Below, piece after piece: positions 1 to 9,488 of a stretch of DNA of 64,000 nucleotides (its first letter is position 1; each line of letters begins with the position of its first letter). The DNA is taken from assembly GCA_041389525.1 (NCBI GenBank), contig JAWKRR010000038.1, forward strand, positions 1 through 64,000, given 5' to 3'. The notes beneath the pieces were generated by a model. That model searched no databases. It saw only the letters and a list, made by a program, of their open reading frames with translations, and was not told where the DNA came from. This DNA is from JACKFB01 sp041389525. Lineage in GTDB: Bacteria; Myxococcota_A; UBA9042; PHBI01; JACKFB01. The translations under genes were made by a program, and so were the position numbers.

Positions 1-3000
1 TGCACTTCCTGGTGCCCTACGCGACCGCCAAGAGCGGGAAATTCCAGCTCAAACCGGCGTATCGGCCGCTCGAGTCCATGACGCGCTTCGAGCTGCCCTT
101 CGAGGACCTGACCGTCCGCCAGTACCGCTTTGAGGGGCAGGTCTTCGAGTTTCTGCGGGCGACCGCGCAGATCCAAGGCGGGCGGCTGGTCGCCGGCGGC
201 ACGATGGATCTCGACGTGCCCGATATCGGCTGGACCCTGCAGACGCGCGTGACCTTGCCCGCCTCGGCACCGCTGCTCAAAGACCTCGTCGGCGGCGCCT
301 TCACCGGCGAGGTCGACGTCAGCGCGCGGGGCTTCGGCACCCTGGCCGAGGCGACGGTCGAGGGGCGCGTGCGCTCGCCTCTGCTGGACGTCGCAGGCTT
401 CCCACTGACCGACGTGGCGATGGACGTCGGCATCGAGCCGCGGATCACGCCGGACGGGCGCCTGACCCACCGCTTCCTGGTCCCGTCGGTCACCGCGGCG
501 GCGCTGGGCGGGCGCATCTCCGCCGGCCCCGTCAGCTACATGCCGCGCTGGGCCTCCCTCGACGCCGAGGGCACGCTGCAGGCCACCCTCGGCTCCATCG
601 ACGCCACCCTGCGCCTCGACGGGGTCTCGCCCGCCGCCGTCCTGACCTCGCCCGCCGTAGGCCTCGACCTCGCGGCGCTGCCGTTTCTCGGCGGCTCTCT
701 CGACGGCACCGTCGCGATCTCCACCGCCAGCGCCGAGGTCGGCGGCGGCATGAACATCGACATCCTCAGCCAGGACTTGACGCTGTCGTGGGGCGGCCTG
801 CAGACCCTGCCGCTGTCCAAGCGCCTCAGCGTCCAGGGCGGCGTGCGCTACCGCTCGGCCCCGCTGGGTTCCGAGCCGCCCAGGGGCGATCGATTCGTCG
901 CGGTCTCAGAGCTGCGCCTCGACGGCTTCACCCTGGTCAGCGACGAGGACCGCGTCGAGCTGGACGCGACGCTCGACCTCGCCCACGACACCATCGACGG
1001 CCGCGTGGACGCCCGCATCGCCAACCTCGGCGATTTCCTCCGCCCCTTCGGCGTCGAGGGCATGGGCGGCGCGGCGACCTTGCGAAACGGTCGCCTCGGC
1101 GGTCGCCTCGACGATCCGGCCGTCGCGGGCAGCGTCCACGTCACCGGCGCGCGAATCGCCCACCAAGAGGTCGGCGACGTCGACGCCAACGTCGAGCTCG
1201 GCGGCGGCCTGCTCACGGTCGCCGACCTTCGCGCCGTCACGCCGCTGGGCCGCCTCACCGCGGCGGGCTCGCTCCGCTTGTGGCGCGACAGCATCGATCA
1301 GCTCGACCCGCGGATGCCCTTCCGAATCGAGCAAGCCCAGGCCACCGGCCTCGCCCTCGAGCGAATCGTCCCGGCCCTCGGCATCTCCACGGTCCTCACC
1401 CTGGCGCTGCAGCGCGTCCAAGGCGACCTCGTCGACCCCGTCGGCACCCTGACCGGCACCGGGAGCGTCGAGACCACCGACCTCACCGTCGGCGGCGAGA
1501 AGATAAGCCGCGTCAGCGCGAAGCTGCGCGCCGACCCGCGCCGCCTCTCCGCCGACGACATCGCCATCACCCTGTCCACCGGCGACGTGGTGCGCGGCTC
1601 GCTCGGCTACGTGAAGCAGAGCCGCCGCTTCGCCGCCCAGGTCCGCACCCGCGGCCTCGGCTTCGACGCCTTCAACTACTTCAAGGCCAACGACATCCCG
1701 TTTCAGGGCAACGTCACCGCCGACCTGACCCTCGACGGCCGCCTCGACGACTACACCATCATCGGGACCGTCGCCCTGGAGGAGTTCGGCTTCGACCCGA
1801 TCCACCTCGGCGCGGCGCGCTTCACCCTGACCTCAGCGCCCGGCGGTCGCGTCGACATCGTGCCGGACGTGAACTTCCCGGGCCTCGAGCTCGTCGACGG
1901 CAGCCACGTCCAGTTCACCCGCGGCGTCCCCAGCGGCGTCGTCATCCGCAGCCAGACCGGCGATATGGACATCTACGAGACGCTGCCCTTTCTGCGCATC
2001 CCGGACACCACCCTGCGCGTGACCAGCAAGGCGCTGCCGAAGGGGATGGCGCCGCTGATCATCGAGCTGGAGCTGGACCTCGCGGCGCAGCCCATGAAGT
2101 GGCAGGTCAGCATCGACGCGGTCGAGCGGGCGCTGGAGTTCGGCCTCTACGACGGCGAGATCGTCTACTCGAACCTGTCGTCGCTCTACATGGTGCTGCA
2201 CGACGAGGTGCTCGACCTCAACCCGCTGACCATGGGCCGCAACAACGACGACGCCATGACGGTGTGCGGGCGGCTGGGCTTGGACCAGACCATCGATCTG
2301 CGCGTCGGCGGCAGCCTGAATCTCGAGGTGCTGCGGCCGCTGCGCGAGCTGCTCAGCGTGCACGAGGGCACCTTTCGCGTCGGCAACGACCCGTTCACCG
2401 CGGACACCCTCGGCCAGCGGCGTTGCCTGCCCATGGAGGACGACTCGGTGCTGCACGTCGCGGGGACGCTGACCGCGCCGGTGGCGTCGGGGCGACTCGA
2501 GCCCTACGGAGTGCGCATCGTGCCGCGATCGATGGGCTACAGCATTCGGCTGCTGGACGGGCGCGGGGTGCTGCTGCGGCCCGGCAAGACGCCCGGCGTG
2601 CTGCGCATCGTCTTCCCCAAGGACCCCGAGCGGCGCGTGCAGGGCGACATCGACGACGGCAACTTCAGCCTGGTGGGCGAGCTGGCGCTGCGCGATTTCG
2701 CGCCCGACGCGGCCGACCTGCGGCTGATCGGCAGCGACGTGTTCTTCAGCAGCGCGGGCGAGTTCCGCGTGACCTTCAACCCCGAGGTGCTGCTGACGGC
2801 GCAGGACCTGTCCAACGACGCGAAACGCAGGATGCACCTCAGCGGCAAGGTCTTGGTGACCGAGGGCACCTACTACAAGAGCTTTGACACCCTGACCCAC
2901 TCGATCACCGGCGGCACGCGGTCGGGGGCGCAGATCCCGCTGACCGAGCAGGTGCCGTGGCTGAAGTCGCTGACCCTGGGCCTGGAGGTCAGCGCGTCCG

Positions 3001-3749
3001 ACTTCGCGGTGCGCTCGAAGCTGCCCTTCGGCGAGACCGATCTCGAGACGCGCCTCGATCTCACGGTGCAGGGCACCCTCGACGCCATCGAGGTCTACGA
3101 GCGGATCGAGCTGGTACCGGGCGGGCGAGTCAGCTACGACCTGATCAATCGCGACTTCGAGGTGGTGCAGGGCACCCTCGACTTCCTCGGCAACCCCAAC
3201 GAGCCCGAGCTCGACATCGAGGCGCAGACCGAGGTGACCTACATGGCGCTGTCGGACACGGGGCTCGCCGACGGCAGCGAGGAGCGGCAGGTCACGGTGT
3301 CGATTCGCATCACCGGGACGCCGAGCAAGCTGAGCCTCGAGCTGTGGTCCAACGATGCGCCCAGCTTCGACCAGGGGGATCTGCAGTCCCTCATCCTGAC
3401 CGGGCGCCCCAAAGACGAGGCGTCGGCGGCTCAAGGCGGGCTGTCCCTGCGCTACGACTTCGGCGACGCCCTGGCGCGCGTGCTGCAGTCGCCCATCATC
3501 GACACGTTCAGCGTCGAGGTGGGCGCCGACGCCAGCGTGACGGCCGAGGTGGCCAGCGCGCTCGGCCACGCCGCGCGCCTGCGCACCCGCGTCGCACAGG
3601 AGGCCGAGGAGACTCGCGTGACGGCGGGCTTCCGCTTCCAGCTCAGCGACTCGCTCTCCATCGAGGGCAACCTCCAGCGCGTGCAGAACTCGACGAACCC
3701 GTCGCAGACCTACGAGGCGCGATTCAAGTACCGGATCCCCCTCGATTGA
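1..3749 (+). CDS. tamB: Translocation/assembly module TamB, C-terminal part (5' end outside window)
   Basis: The reading frame is open from the left edge to a TGA at 3747-3749, so at least 1,249 residues of a longer protein are present and the N-terminal anchor is missing. The protein consists of repeated short beta-strand segments of the AsmA/TamB type, with alternating hydrophobic residues and many Gly/Asp turns. The last ~400 residues look like the conserved TamB (DUF490) domain, including a segment reading DLQSLILTGRP and a strand-rich end typical of proteins that finish at the outer membrane. TamB proteins span the periplasm as a beta-taco groove and work with an Omp85 partner in outer-membrane protein assembly or phospholipid transport. 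The next gene is such a partner and overlaps the stop codon, which supports the call. Family is confident; substrate is unknown. Confidence 0.88.
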   Translation, partial: HFLVPYATAKSGKFQLKPAYRPLESMTRFELPFEDLTVRQYRFEGQVFEFLRATAQIQGGRLVAGGTMDLDVPDIGWTLQTRVTLPASAPLLKDLVGGAFTGEVDVSARGFGTLAEATVEGRVRSPLLDVAGFPLTDVAMDVGIEPRITPDGRLTHRFLVPSVTAAALGGRISAGPVSYMPRWASLDAEGTLQATLGSIDATLRLDGVSPAAVLTSPAVGLDLAALPFLGGSLDGTVAISTASAEVGGGMNIDILSQDLTLSWGGLQTLPLSKRLSVQGGVRYRSAPLGSEPPRGDRFVAVSELRLDGFTLVSDEDRVELDATLDLAHDTIDGRVDARIANLGDFLRPFGVEGMGGAATLRNGRLGGRLDDPAVAGSVHVTGARIAHQEVGDVDANVELGGGLLTVADLRAVTPLGRLTAAGSLRLWRDSIDQLDPRMPFRIEQAQATGLALERIVPALGISTVLTLALQRVQGDLVDPVGTLTGTGSVETTDLTVGGEKISRVSAKLRADPRRLSADDIAITLSTGDVVRGSLGYVKQSRRFAAQVRTRGLGFDAFNYFKANDIPFQGNVTADLTLDGRLDDYTIIGTVALEEFGFDPIHLGAARFTLTSAPGGRVDIVPDVNFPGLELVDGSHVQFTRGVPSGVVIRSQTGDMDIYETLPFLRIPDTTLRVTSKALPKGMAPLIIELELDLAAQPMKWQVSIDAVERALEFGLYDGEIVYSNLSSLYMVLHDEVLDLNPLTMGRNNDDAMTVCGRLGLDQTIDLRVGGSLNLEVLRPLRELLSVHEGTFRVGNDPFTADTLGQRRCLPMEDDSVLHVAGTLTAPVASGRLEPYGVRIVPRSMGYSIRLLDGRGVLLRPGKTPGVLRIVFPKDPERRVQGDIDDGNFSLVGELALRDFAPDAADLRLIGSDVFFSSAGEFRVTFNPEVLLTAQDLSNDAKRRMHLSGKVLVTEGTYYKSFDTLTHSITGGTRSGAQIPLTEQVPWLKSLTLGLEVSASDFAVRSKLPFGETDLETRLDLTVQGTLDAIEVYERIELVPGGRVSYDLINRDFEVVQGTLDFLGNPNEPELDIEAQTEVTYMALSDTGLADGSEERQVTVSIRITGTPSKLSLELWSNDAPSFDQGDLQSLILTGRPKDEASAAQGGLSLRYDFGDALARVLQSPIIDTFSVEVGADASVTAEVASALGHAARLRTRVAQEAEETRVTAGFRFQLSDSLSIEGNLQRVQNSTNPSQTYEARFKYRIPLD

Positions 3750-6700
3750 GTAGATACCGCCTCACTGTTCTGGCGCTCTCGCTGGTGGCCGCGTCGACCG
3801 CGGCCGTCGCGCAGGTCCCGCCCGCGCCTCCCGCCGCGCCTCCGGCCGCGCCCGCGCCGCCGCCCGCCGTGGACGCGTCCGACCCCGCAGACGAGGCACC
3901 CGCCGCGCCGCTCGCGGACGGCGTCGACGAGAGCTGCCTCTTTCGGCCGATCACCCGCCTCGACTTCGCCCCGTGCGACGCCGGCGTCTGTCGCGAGGCC
4001 GACGATCGCGAGCGCCTGCTCGAGCTCGCGGGCCTGCAAGCCGGGCGCGTCATGGGGCCCGACGGGCGCGACCGGGCCATCGCGCGCCTGATGCAGACCG
4101 GGTTCTTCCGCGCCGTGACCTTCGTCTGCGAGCCCGATCTCGAGGGCACCCTCTCGCTCGTCGTCCACGCCGAGCTCAACCGCTTCGTCCGCCGCGTCCA
4201 CATCCACGGCAACAAGGCCTTCCGCCTCGACGAGATCAAGAAGCGCGTCTTCCTGCGCCCCGGCACCATCCTCGATGTGACGCCCGGCGCAGAGGACGCC
4301 AGCGAGGCCATCGAGCGGCAGATCGACTCGCTGACGCGCCTGTATCGCCGCGAGGGCCTGGAACAGGTGAGCTTTCGCGTCACCGCGACCGAGGTCGACC
4401 CCATCACGGTCGACGTCGACATCGCCATCGACGAGGGCGCCCGCACCCGCGTCCGCGAGCTGATCGTCCAGCACGAGCAGCTCTACCCCGCGCCGGAGGG
4501 GCAGCCCGGTTGCCCGCAGGTCTCGCGCGCTCGCCTCCGAAAGCTGGTCGCGCTGCGCGTGGGTGGCGTCGTCACCAGCCGAAACCTGCGCACGATCCGC
4601 CGCCGCATGGAGACGTTCTTTCAGTCCATCGGCTACGTGCGGCCCCAGGTCGACGTGCGCGCCGACGGCGACCCCCTGACGCTGACCGTCCACGTCCGCA
4701 CCGAGCGCTGCTGGCTCCTGCGCGTGTGGCGCCGCTCCACCGCGACCGTGGCCGCCGACGAGTCCGAGCCGGCCTTCCGCCTCGGCGACCCCTACGGCCT
4801 CAAGACCACCTTCAACGACGAGGGCGCGCCGTACGAGCGCGCCGACTTCGCGACCTGGCGCGAGAAGCTGCCATTCGGCGAGTCCGGCGTCTTCGACCGC
4901 GACGAGGCGATGCGCGGCGTCGACACCCTGCGCTCGGCGCTTCAGCAGCTGGGTTATCTGTTCGCGGACGTCACGATGACCCACGTCGAGGCCCCGCGAC
5001 CCGACGCCGGCAAGGTCAGCGACTCACCGGTGGCCGGCACCATCGACTTCCGGCTGACCTTGGAGGGCGAGCGGCGCATCCAGGGGATCCTCTTCCCCGG
5101 CCGGCGCGCCTTCACCGAGGACGAGCTGACCGAGGTCATCAGCACCAACGTCTACGACACCATCGGTGACGGCGGATTCGTCAATGTGGACGCGGTGTTC
5201 GCGGACCTGAAGAGCCTGGCGCAGTTCTACCGCGAGCGCGGGTTCTACGCGTTTCGCTTCCTCACCTCCGGGACGGAACGTCCGAAAGTGCCGCGACGCA
5301 CAAAGTACGAAAAGCGCGGTTGGATCATATGGGAATACACGCTTGATGATCTCGTCTTTCGCGTCCGCAAGAGGCGGAGCGAGACCGTGGTCTACCTGGA
5401 GATCCCCTTCGAGGAGGGGCCGCGCAGCCTCCTGGTCGACACGCCGACCATCATCGGCAACTCAGCGCTCTCGACCGCGCAGATCCTCGAGATGTTGGCC
5501 CTCAAGAAGGGAGAACCCTTCGGCACCTACCAGCTCGGCGAGGGGCTCAAGCGCATCCGGCGCTGGTACGAACAGCGCGGCTACCACCAGGCCGAGCTCA
5601 CCACCACCTGCGACGCCGAGGACACGCCGCCCGTGGGCGGGGATTGCGCGCAGCTCCGCTCGCAGAAGGCCGAGCTCATCGTCGTCGTCGAGGAGCAAGG
5701 GCGCAGCGTGGTCGGCCAGGTCTTCTGGCGCGGCAACTTCAAGACGCGCCCCTCGGTCCTGACGCGCGACCTCCCGAAGACCGGCGACCCCTACAGCCAG
5801 GCCAAGATCATCGACGCCGCCAAGCGCCTGCGAAACCTCGGCGTCTTCACCTCGGTCAAGATCGAGCGCATCGGCGCCAGCGAGATCCCCTCTCCCAGCG
5901 TCATCTCGCTGGTCGTCGCGGTCGAGGAGGCCGACAGCCGCTTCGTCGACCTCGCCGCCGGCTTCCGCACCATCGACCGCGACGCCGACCGCAACAGCCG
6001 CGCGCCACCGATCATCGGCTCCATCGTGGCCAACGGCACCGCGGCCGGCGACCGCCACACCTCCGGCCTCGCCCGGATCTTCGCGCTGACCCTGCCGGAC
6101 ATCCTCCTCAACTTCGAAGCCGAGTACATCGACCGACACTTCCTCGGCCTCGGCTACCGCCTCCGGGTCCCGATCCAGTACGGGTTCTCGACGAAGGTCC
6201 CGCTGCGCCTGCTCTCCCTGGTGCCGACCCTCGAGATCCCGCGCTTTCTGGACTCGGAGATCACGTTGACCTTCGAGCTGCTGGCCGAGATCAACCGCGT
6301 CGACGAGCAGCTCGACCGCGAGGAGTTCGGCGTCGCGGCCAACCTGACCTGGCCGCTGTCACAGCGCATGAGCCTGAGCCTGGGGGCGAAGGCCTCGATG
6401 ATCTGCTTCGCCAACCCGGGCGGAAAAGCCTGTCTGCGCGGGGGCGACGCGCCGCCATTTCAGCCCCAGGTGCGCCCCTCGATTCGCTGGCGCTGGGAAA
6501 ACCAGGACAACCCGCTGCACCCGACCCGCGGCTTCGCCCTGGGGGCTGAGCTGCGCTACATCCTCGAGATCGACCGCCAGGGCGTCGCCGAGGACCGCAC
6601 CGCGCGGGTCAACAACTTCGTGAAGTGGCAGGCCCAGTTTGAGGGCGCGTTCTCGCCGCGCTTCGGGCCGGTGGTCGCGTACTTCGTGCGCTACGGCGGC

Positions 6701-7192
6701 GCCACCAGCGCAGGCGGCACCACCCTGCTGCCCCCGAACGAGCGCTTCACCCTCGGCGGATCGAACGGCCTGCGCGGGTTCGCCGACCACTCGGTGGGGC
6801 GCTACGACGCCAAGGGCGTGCTCGAGCGCGACATCACCAGCGTCCGCGAGCTGGGAGGCGGCAACTTCGTGCTCAACGGCAGCCTCGAGCTGCGCGTGCC
6901 CGTGCTGCGCGGCGCCGGGATCTGGCTGGGCGCCTTCATCGACGGCGGCGCGTTGGCGTTGCGGCACAAGGACCTGCACCCCGCCAGCTTCCGCTTCTCC
7001 GCGGGCCTCGGCGTGCGCTGGCTCATCGGCGGACAGATCCCCGTCCGCTTCGACTGGGGCAAGGCCTTCGGCGCGCGGCGCTGCACCGAGTGGCGAACCG
7101 ACGTCGCGCTCTCGGATCGCGGCGACGAGGGCACCTGCTCAAGCTACGAGCGAGGTCAGCGCTTTCACTTCGACCTGCTCTACCCGTTCTGA
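3746..7192 (+). CDS. BamA/TamA-family outer membrane protein (Omp85) with extended POTRA region
   Basis: A TTG at 3746 overlaps the tamB TGA (TTGA) and gives a convincing signal peptide (MSRYRLTVLALSLVAAS, then TAAVA/Q), followed by a Pro/Ala-rich linker. The open frame extends further upstream inside tamB, but that part is a shadow. The 1,148-residue product has several POTRA-like units between about residues 60 and 720, for example one starting near 141 with VRRVHIHGNKAF. A 16-strand-type Omp85 barrel follows from about 730 to the C-terminus, which ends in Phe. The L6-loop motif is present as FTLGGSNGLRGF near residue 1005, with LRGF in place of the usual VRGF. E. coli TamA has three POTRAs and about 577 residues, so this protein is about twice as long. 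Linkage to tamB suggests a TamA role, but BamA-like function cannot be excluded. Confidence 0.85.
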   Translation: MSRYRLTVLALSLVAASTAAVAQVPPAPPAAPPAAPAPPPAVDASDPADEAPAAPLADGVDESCLFRPITRLDFAPCDAGVCREADDRERLLELAGLQAGRVMGPDGRDRAIARLMQTGFFRAVTFVCEPDLEGTLSLVVHAELNRFVRRVHIHGNKAFRLDEIKKRVFLRPGTILDVTPGAEDASEAIERQIDSLTRLYRREGLEQVSFRVTATEVDPITVDVDIAIDEGARTRVRELIVQHEQLYPAPEGQPGCPQVSRARLRKLVALRVGGVVTSRNLRTIRRRMETFFQSIGYVRPQVDVRADGDPLTLTVHVRTERCWLLRVWRRSTATVAADESEPAFRLGDPYGLKTTFNDEGAPYERADFATWREKLPFGESGVFDRDEAMRGVDTLRSALQQLGYLFADVTMTHVEAPRPDAGKVSDSPVAGTIDFRLTLEGERRIQGILFPGRRAFTEDELTEVISTNVYDTIGDGGFVNVDAVFADLKSLAQFYRERGFYAFRFLTSGTERPKVPRRTKYEKRGWIIWEYTLDDLVFRVRKRRSETVVYLEIPFEEGPRSLLVDTPTIIGNSALSTAQILEMLALKKGEPFGTYQLGEGLKRIRRWYEQRGYHQAELTTTCDAEDTPPVGGDCAQLRSQKAELIVVVEEQGRSVVGQVFWRGNFKTRPSVLTRDLPKTGDPYSQAKIIDAAKRLRNLGVFTSVKIERIGASEIPSPSVISLVVAVEEADSRFVDLAAGFRTIDRDADRNSRAPPIIGSIVANGTAAGDRHTSGLARIFALTLPDILLNFEAEYIDRHFLGLGYRLRVPIQYGFSTKVPLRLLSLVPTLEIPRFLDSEITLTFELLAEINRVDEQLDREEFGVAANLTWPLSQRMSLSLGAKASMICFANPGGKACLRGGDAPPFQPQVRPSIRWRWENQDNPLHPTRGFALGAELRYILEIDRQGVAEDRTARVNNFVKWQAQFEGAFSPRFGPVVAYFVRYGGATSAGGTTLLPPNERFTLGGSNGLRGFADHSVGRYDAKGVLERDITSVRELGGGNFVLNGSLELRVPVLRGAGIWLGAFIDGGALALRHKDLHPASFRFSAGLGVRWLIGGQIPVRFDWGKAFGARRCTEWRTDVALSDRGDEGTCSSYERGQRFHFDLLYPF

Positions 7193-8160
7193 GGGTCGCC
7201 GGCGCCCCGCGCGATGCGGGCGCGGACGGCCTCCACGCAGGTCTCGACGCTGGCGCCGGCCGGCACGCGCCCCTCGCTCAGCTCGCGCTTGAGCCACTCC
7301 AGGTGCTCGCCGACCGCCGGGCCCGGCGCGAGGTCCAGGGCCTCGCACAGAGCGCGGCCCATCCGGTGGGGCAGCGCCGCCGTGGCCGCGTCCGAAGCCT
7401 TGAGCTCCTGCAGGCGCCGCGCCAGATCGCGCAGGTTACCCCGAATCCGCGAGGCGCGCTCTCGGCGCCGCGTCGTGTAGTCGGCCCCAGAAAACGACAT
7501 CAAATCGCGCAGATGCGGGCCGGTCTCTCGCGCCAGTCGCCGCACCGCCCGGTCGCTCCAGTCGCGCCGGTACGCGTTGACGCGGGCGTGGTGCTCGATG
7601 ATGTAGGCGATGCGCTCGACCCGCGCCGGCGCCATGGCCAGCCGCGCGCCAGCCCCCCGCATCAGCAGCGCGCCGACCCGCTCGTGGCGCAGAAAGCTGA
7701 CCCGCCCCCGCTCGTCGAGCGCTCGCGTCGGGACCTTGCCGACGTCGTGCATGAGCGCGGCCCAGCGAAGATCCGCGTCGGTGGTGGCCCGCTCGACCAC
7801 CTCCAGCGTGTGCGCCCACAGATCCTTGTGGTGTACCCGGCAGCTCTCGTCGAAGCCGTGCAGCGCCATCACCTCCGGCAGCAGCACGGCCAGCGCTCCG
7901 CTGACCCGCAGAATCTCAAGACCCACCGAGGGCGACGGCCCGGTGAGGATCGCGTCGAGGTCCTCCACGATCTGCGCGAAGCCAAGATCGAGCACGCGAG
8001 CGGCCTCGCGACGGCAGGCAAGCGACGGTTCGCGACCTGACCAGACGAGCGCGTCGCGCGCCGCACTGCGCGCGAATCCGAGCATCGCGACGGGATCCTC
8101 GGGTGCGGCCACGGGTGCGGCCGCTTGCTTGGCGAGCGTCTCAATCATATGGCGGTCCAT
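7180..8160 (-). CDS. HD-domain protein resembling the C-terminal part of CCA-adding enzyme / poly(A) polymerase
   Basis: The 326-residue protein starts at the ATG at 8160 (MDRHMIETL). An in-frame extension to 8238 looks like non-coding shadow. Residues ~45-105 match the RNA-binding neck of class II CCA-adding/poly(A) polymerases (REAARVLDLGFAQIVEDL, then a GPSPSVGLEIL segment and LLPEV). An HD phosphohydrolase domain follows, with H117 in WAHTLE and the paired H138-D139 in MHDVGK. The N-terminal nucleotidyltransferase head with its GxGxxR and DxD residues is absent, so it cannot add CCA by itself. It may be a stand-alone metal-dependent phosphohydrolase acting on nucleotides or RNA ends. It converges with the Omp85 gene and the two stops overlap by 13 bp. 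Domain family is clear; function is unknown. Confidence 0.78.
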   Translation of the reverse strand: MDRHMIETLAKQAAAPVAAPEDPVAMLGFARSAARDALVWSGREPSLACRREAARVLDLGFAQIVEDLDAILTGPSPSVGLEILRVSGALAVLLPEVMALHGFDESCRVHHKDLWAHTLEVVERATTDADLRWAALMHDVGKVPTRALDERGRVSFLRHERVGALLMRGAGARLAMAPARVERIAYIIEHHARVNAYRRDWSDRAVRRLARETGPHLRDLMSFSGADYTTRRRERASRIRGNLRDLARRLQELKASDAATAALPHRMGRALCEALDLAPGPAVGEHLEWLKRELSEGRVPAGASVETCVEAVRARIARGAGDPQNG

Positions 8161-8325
8161 ATCACAGCCCGCACCCAGTCGCGGACTCGCTAGTCGAGCC
8201 GACGAACCGCACCCTGAAGACGCCGCGGCTCGAGCCACCAGAAGCCCACGGGGCGCCGAACCGAACAGAGACGTGGGCGCCCGCGAACCAAACTGGCGGA
8301 CAGGTTTTGCGCGAAGGTTCCGTTA

Positions 8326-8331
8326 TATACT
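8326..8331 (+). promoter_or_regulatory. Possible -10 element for the GAF-like gene
   Basis: TATACT sits inside the AT-rich island GTTATATACTTCC, which stands out from the GC-rich surroundings. It lies 52 bp upstream of the GAF gene start, in the divergent gap between the HD and GAF genes. No good -35 hexamer is seen at 17 bp (GGTTTT), so this is a weak call. Confidence 0.3.
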
Positions 8332-8383
8332 TCCCCGGTCGCGTGCCGAACCACCCGTCACGCCGCGCCCCCGAGTCCGATCC

Positions 8384-9232
8384 ATGCCTCGATTCCAGAT
8401 CCTCCTAGCCGAACGCACGGGCGGCCGCTCGCCCATGCGGTTCAGCGCCGAAGCGCCACATTGGATGGCGGCGCTGCACCTGTGCCTGGAGGAGATGGAG
8501 ACCCCGTGGACCATCGGCAACGCCCTGTGCGCGCTGGACGCGGACGGCACCGTGAGGGTGATCGACTCCGACGGCCGCGAGGCCATCATCCGCCCGGTAA
8601 AACCTGAGGTTGCGGAGCTGCGCGGGCCCCCGACGGCGTTCGAGGCGGCCCAGGCGCGCTGGCTCGGCCGCCTCCCCACCCTCGACACGATGCCCGCCCA
8701 GGGCCTGTCCCCGCCCGCCGAAGAGGACGACCGCGCCCTGCGCGCCATCGCCTTCGCCCTCGACGGCCTGGACCCCGAACGCCTCGACAGCGTCGCGCTC
8801 ATCGAGATGACCACCCGCCTCGTCTGGGAGCACCTGCGCTGCGACTCCGTCCAGATCATGGTGCCCGAAGACGCCGACGCCTGGGGCGTGGTGGCGGCCC
8901 GCGGCGATCTCTCCAACGAGCTGCTCAACGCCACCATCCGCTTCGCCGACACACCCTTGGCGAGCCTCATGCCCATCCGCGGCCGCCCGCTGCAGGTGGA
9001 GGTCCCGCGCAGCCGCCTGCGCTTCCTCGGCCGCTCGGGCACCCCGCGCTTTCTCGCGGTGGACCAGCTCCTCGTCGTCCCCATCGAAGACGGCGAGGGC
9101 CTGCGCGCCCTGCTCACCGTGAGCTGCCGCGACCCCCACACCCGGGTCAGCCGCGTGCTGGTGACCGGCGCGACCTTGCTGGGCACCCGCCTGGGCCACG
9201 CCCTCGACAGGCGCCGCCTCCGCGCCCTCTAG
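8384..9232 (+). CDS. GAF-like domain protein, function unknown
   Basis: The ATG at 8384 gives a 282-residue soluble protein. The open frame continues far upstream antisense to the HD gene, but that part has no coding character. Residues 1-85 form a short domain (MPRFQILLAERTGGRSPMRF) with no family I recognise. From about 135 to 280 the pattern resembles a GAF domain: a helix with LVWEHLRCDSVQIMV, a strand with WGVVAARGDL, then LLVVPIEDGEGLRALLTVSC and a final helix LVTGATLLGTRLGHAL. GAF domains bind small ligands or mediate dimerisation in signalling proteins, but no output domain is attached here. It stands alone, divergent from the HD gene and upstream of the nor locus. A regulatory link to nor is only a possibility. 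Confidence 0.65.
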   Translation: MPRFQILLAERTGGRSPMRFSAEAPHWMAALHLCLEEMETPWTIGNALCALDADGTVRVIDSDGREAIIRPVKPEVAELRGPPTAFEAAQARWLGRLPTLDTMPAQGLSPPAEEDDRALRAIAFALDGLDPERLDSVALIEMTTRLVWEHLRCDSVQIMVPEDADAWGVVAARGDLSNELLNATIRFADTPLASLMPIRGRPLQVEVPRSRLRFLGRSGTPRFLAVDQLLVVPIEDGEGLRALLTVSCRDPHTRVSRVLVTGATLLGTRLGHALDRRRLRAL

Positions 9233-9325
9233 CGGGTCGTCGGTCCCTCGCGCCCTTCGCGCCCCCCCGCGGGCCTCACGCCGCCTCGCGCCCCCTCGCC
9301 GCCGGCCGGCGCCGGATCACGCGCG

Positions 9326-9334
9326 ATCACACAG
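9326..9334 (+). promoter_or_regulatory. Half-site ATCACACAG, distal copy
   Basis: ATCACACAG is repeated exactly at 9358-9366, a spacing of 32 bp or three helical turns. The bases to its left match the other arm of the dyad only partly (GCG). It could be a second, weaker binding site for the same activator. Confidence 0.4.
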
Positions 9335-9348
9335 GTCCCCGCGCCCGC

Positions 9349-9366
9349 CTGTGCGAAATCACACAG
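9349..9366. promoter_or_regulatory. 18-bp dyad CTGTGCGAAATCACACAG upstream of nor genes
   Basis: Read on both strands the site fits CTGTGYGA-WW-TCRCACAG, an almost perfect palindrome. It resembles CRP/FNR-family sites (TGTGA-N6-TCACA). It is centred about 130 bp before the -24/-12 promoter, which is also a typical distance for a sigma-54 enhancer. Which protein binds is not shown by the sequence; CRP/FNR-type (Dnr/Nnr-like) regulators or an enhancer-binding protein are both possible. Confidence 0.5.
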
Positions 9367-9488
9367 TCAATCGCCAGCCCGAGATCGCTCCGCCAGCGCG
9401 CTCCCGACGCCCCCTAAGCACCGATCCGCCACATTCTACGGCCCACGGTGCGATAAGCCGCCCCCCGCCGCCCCCCGCCTGTGCGCTG

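Noticed and set aside
788..2887. Long open frame overlapping tamB on the same strand
   Set aside because: Its translation is almost only Arg, Pro, Gly and Ala, as expected of a GC-rich shadow frame; tamB in the other frame has real domain structure.
1833..3569. Long open frame antisense to tamB
   Set aside because: Low-complexity His/Val/Gln/Glu-rich translation typical for the antisense of a GC-rich gene; no start signal and no motif.
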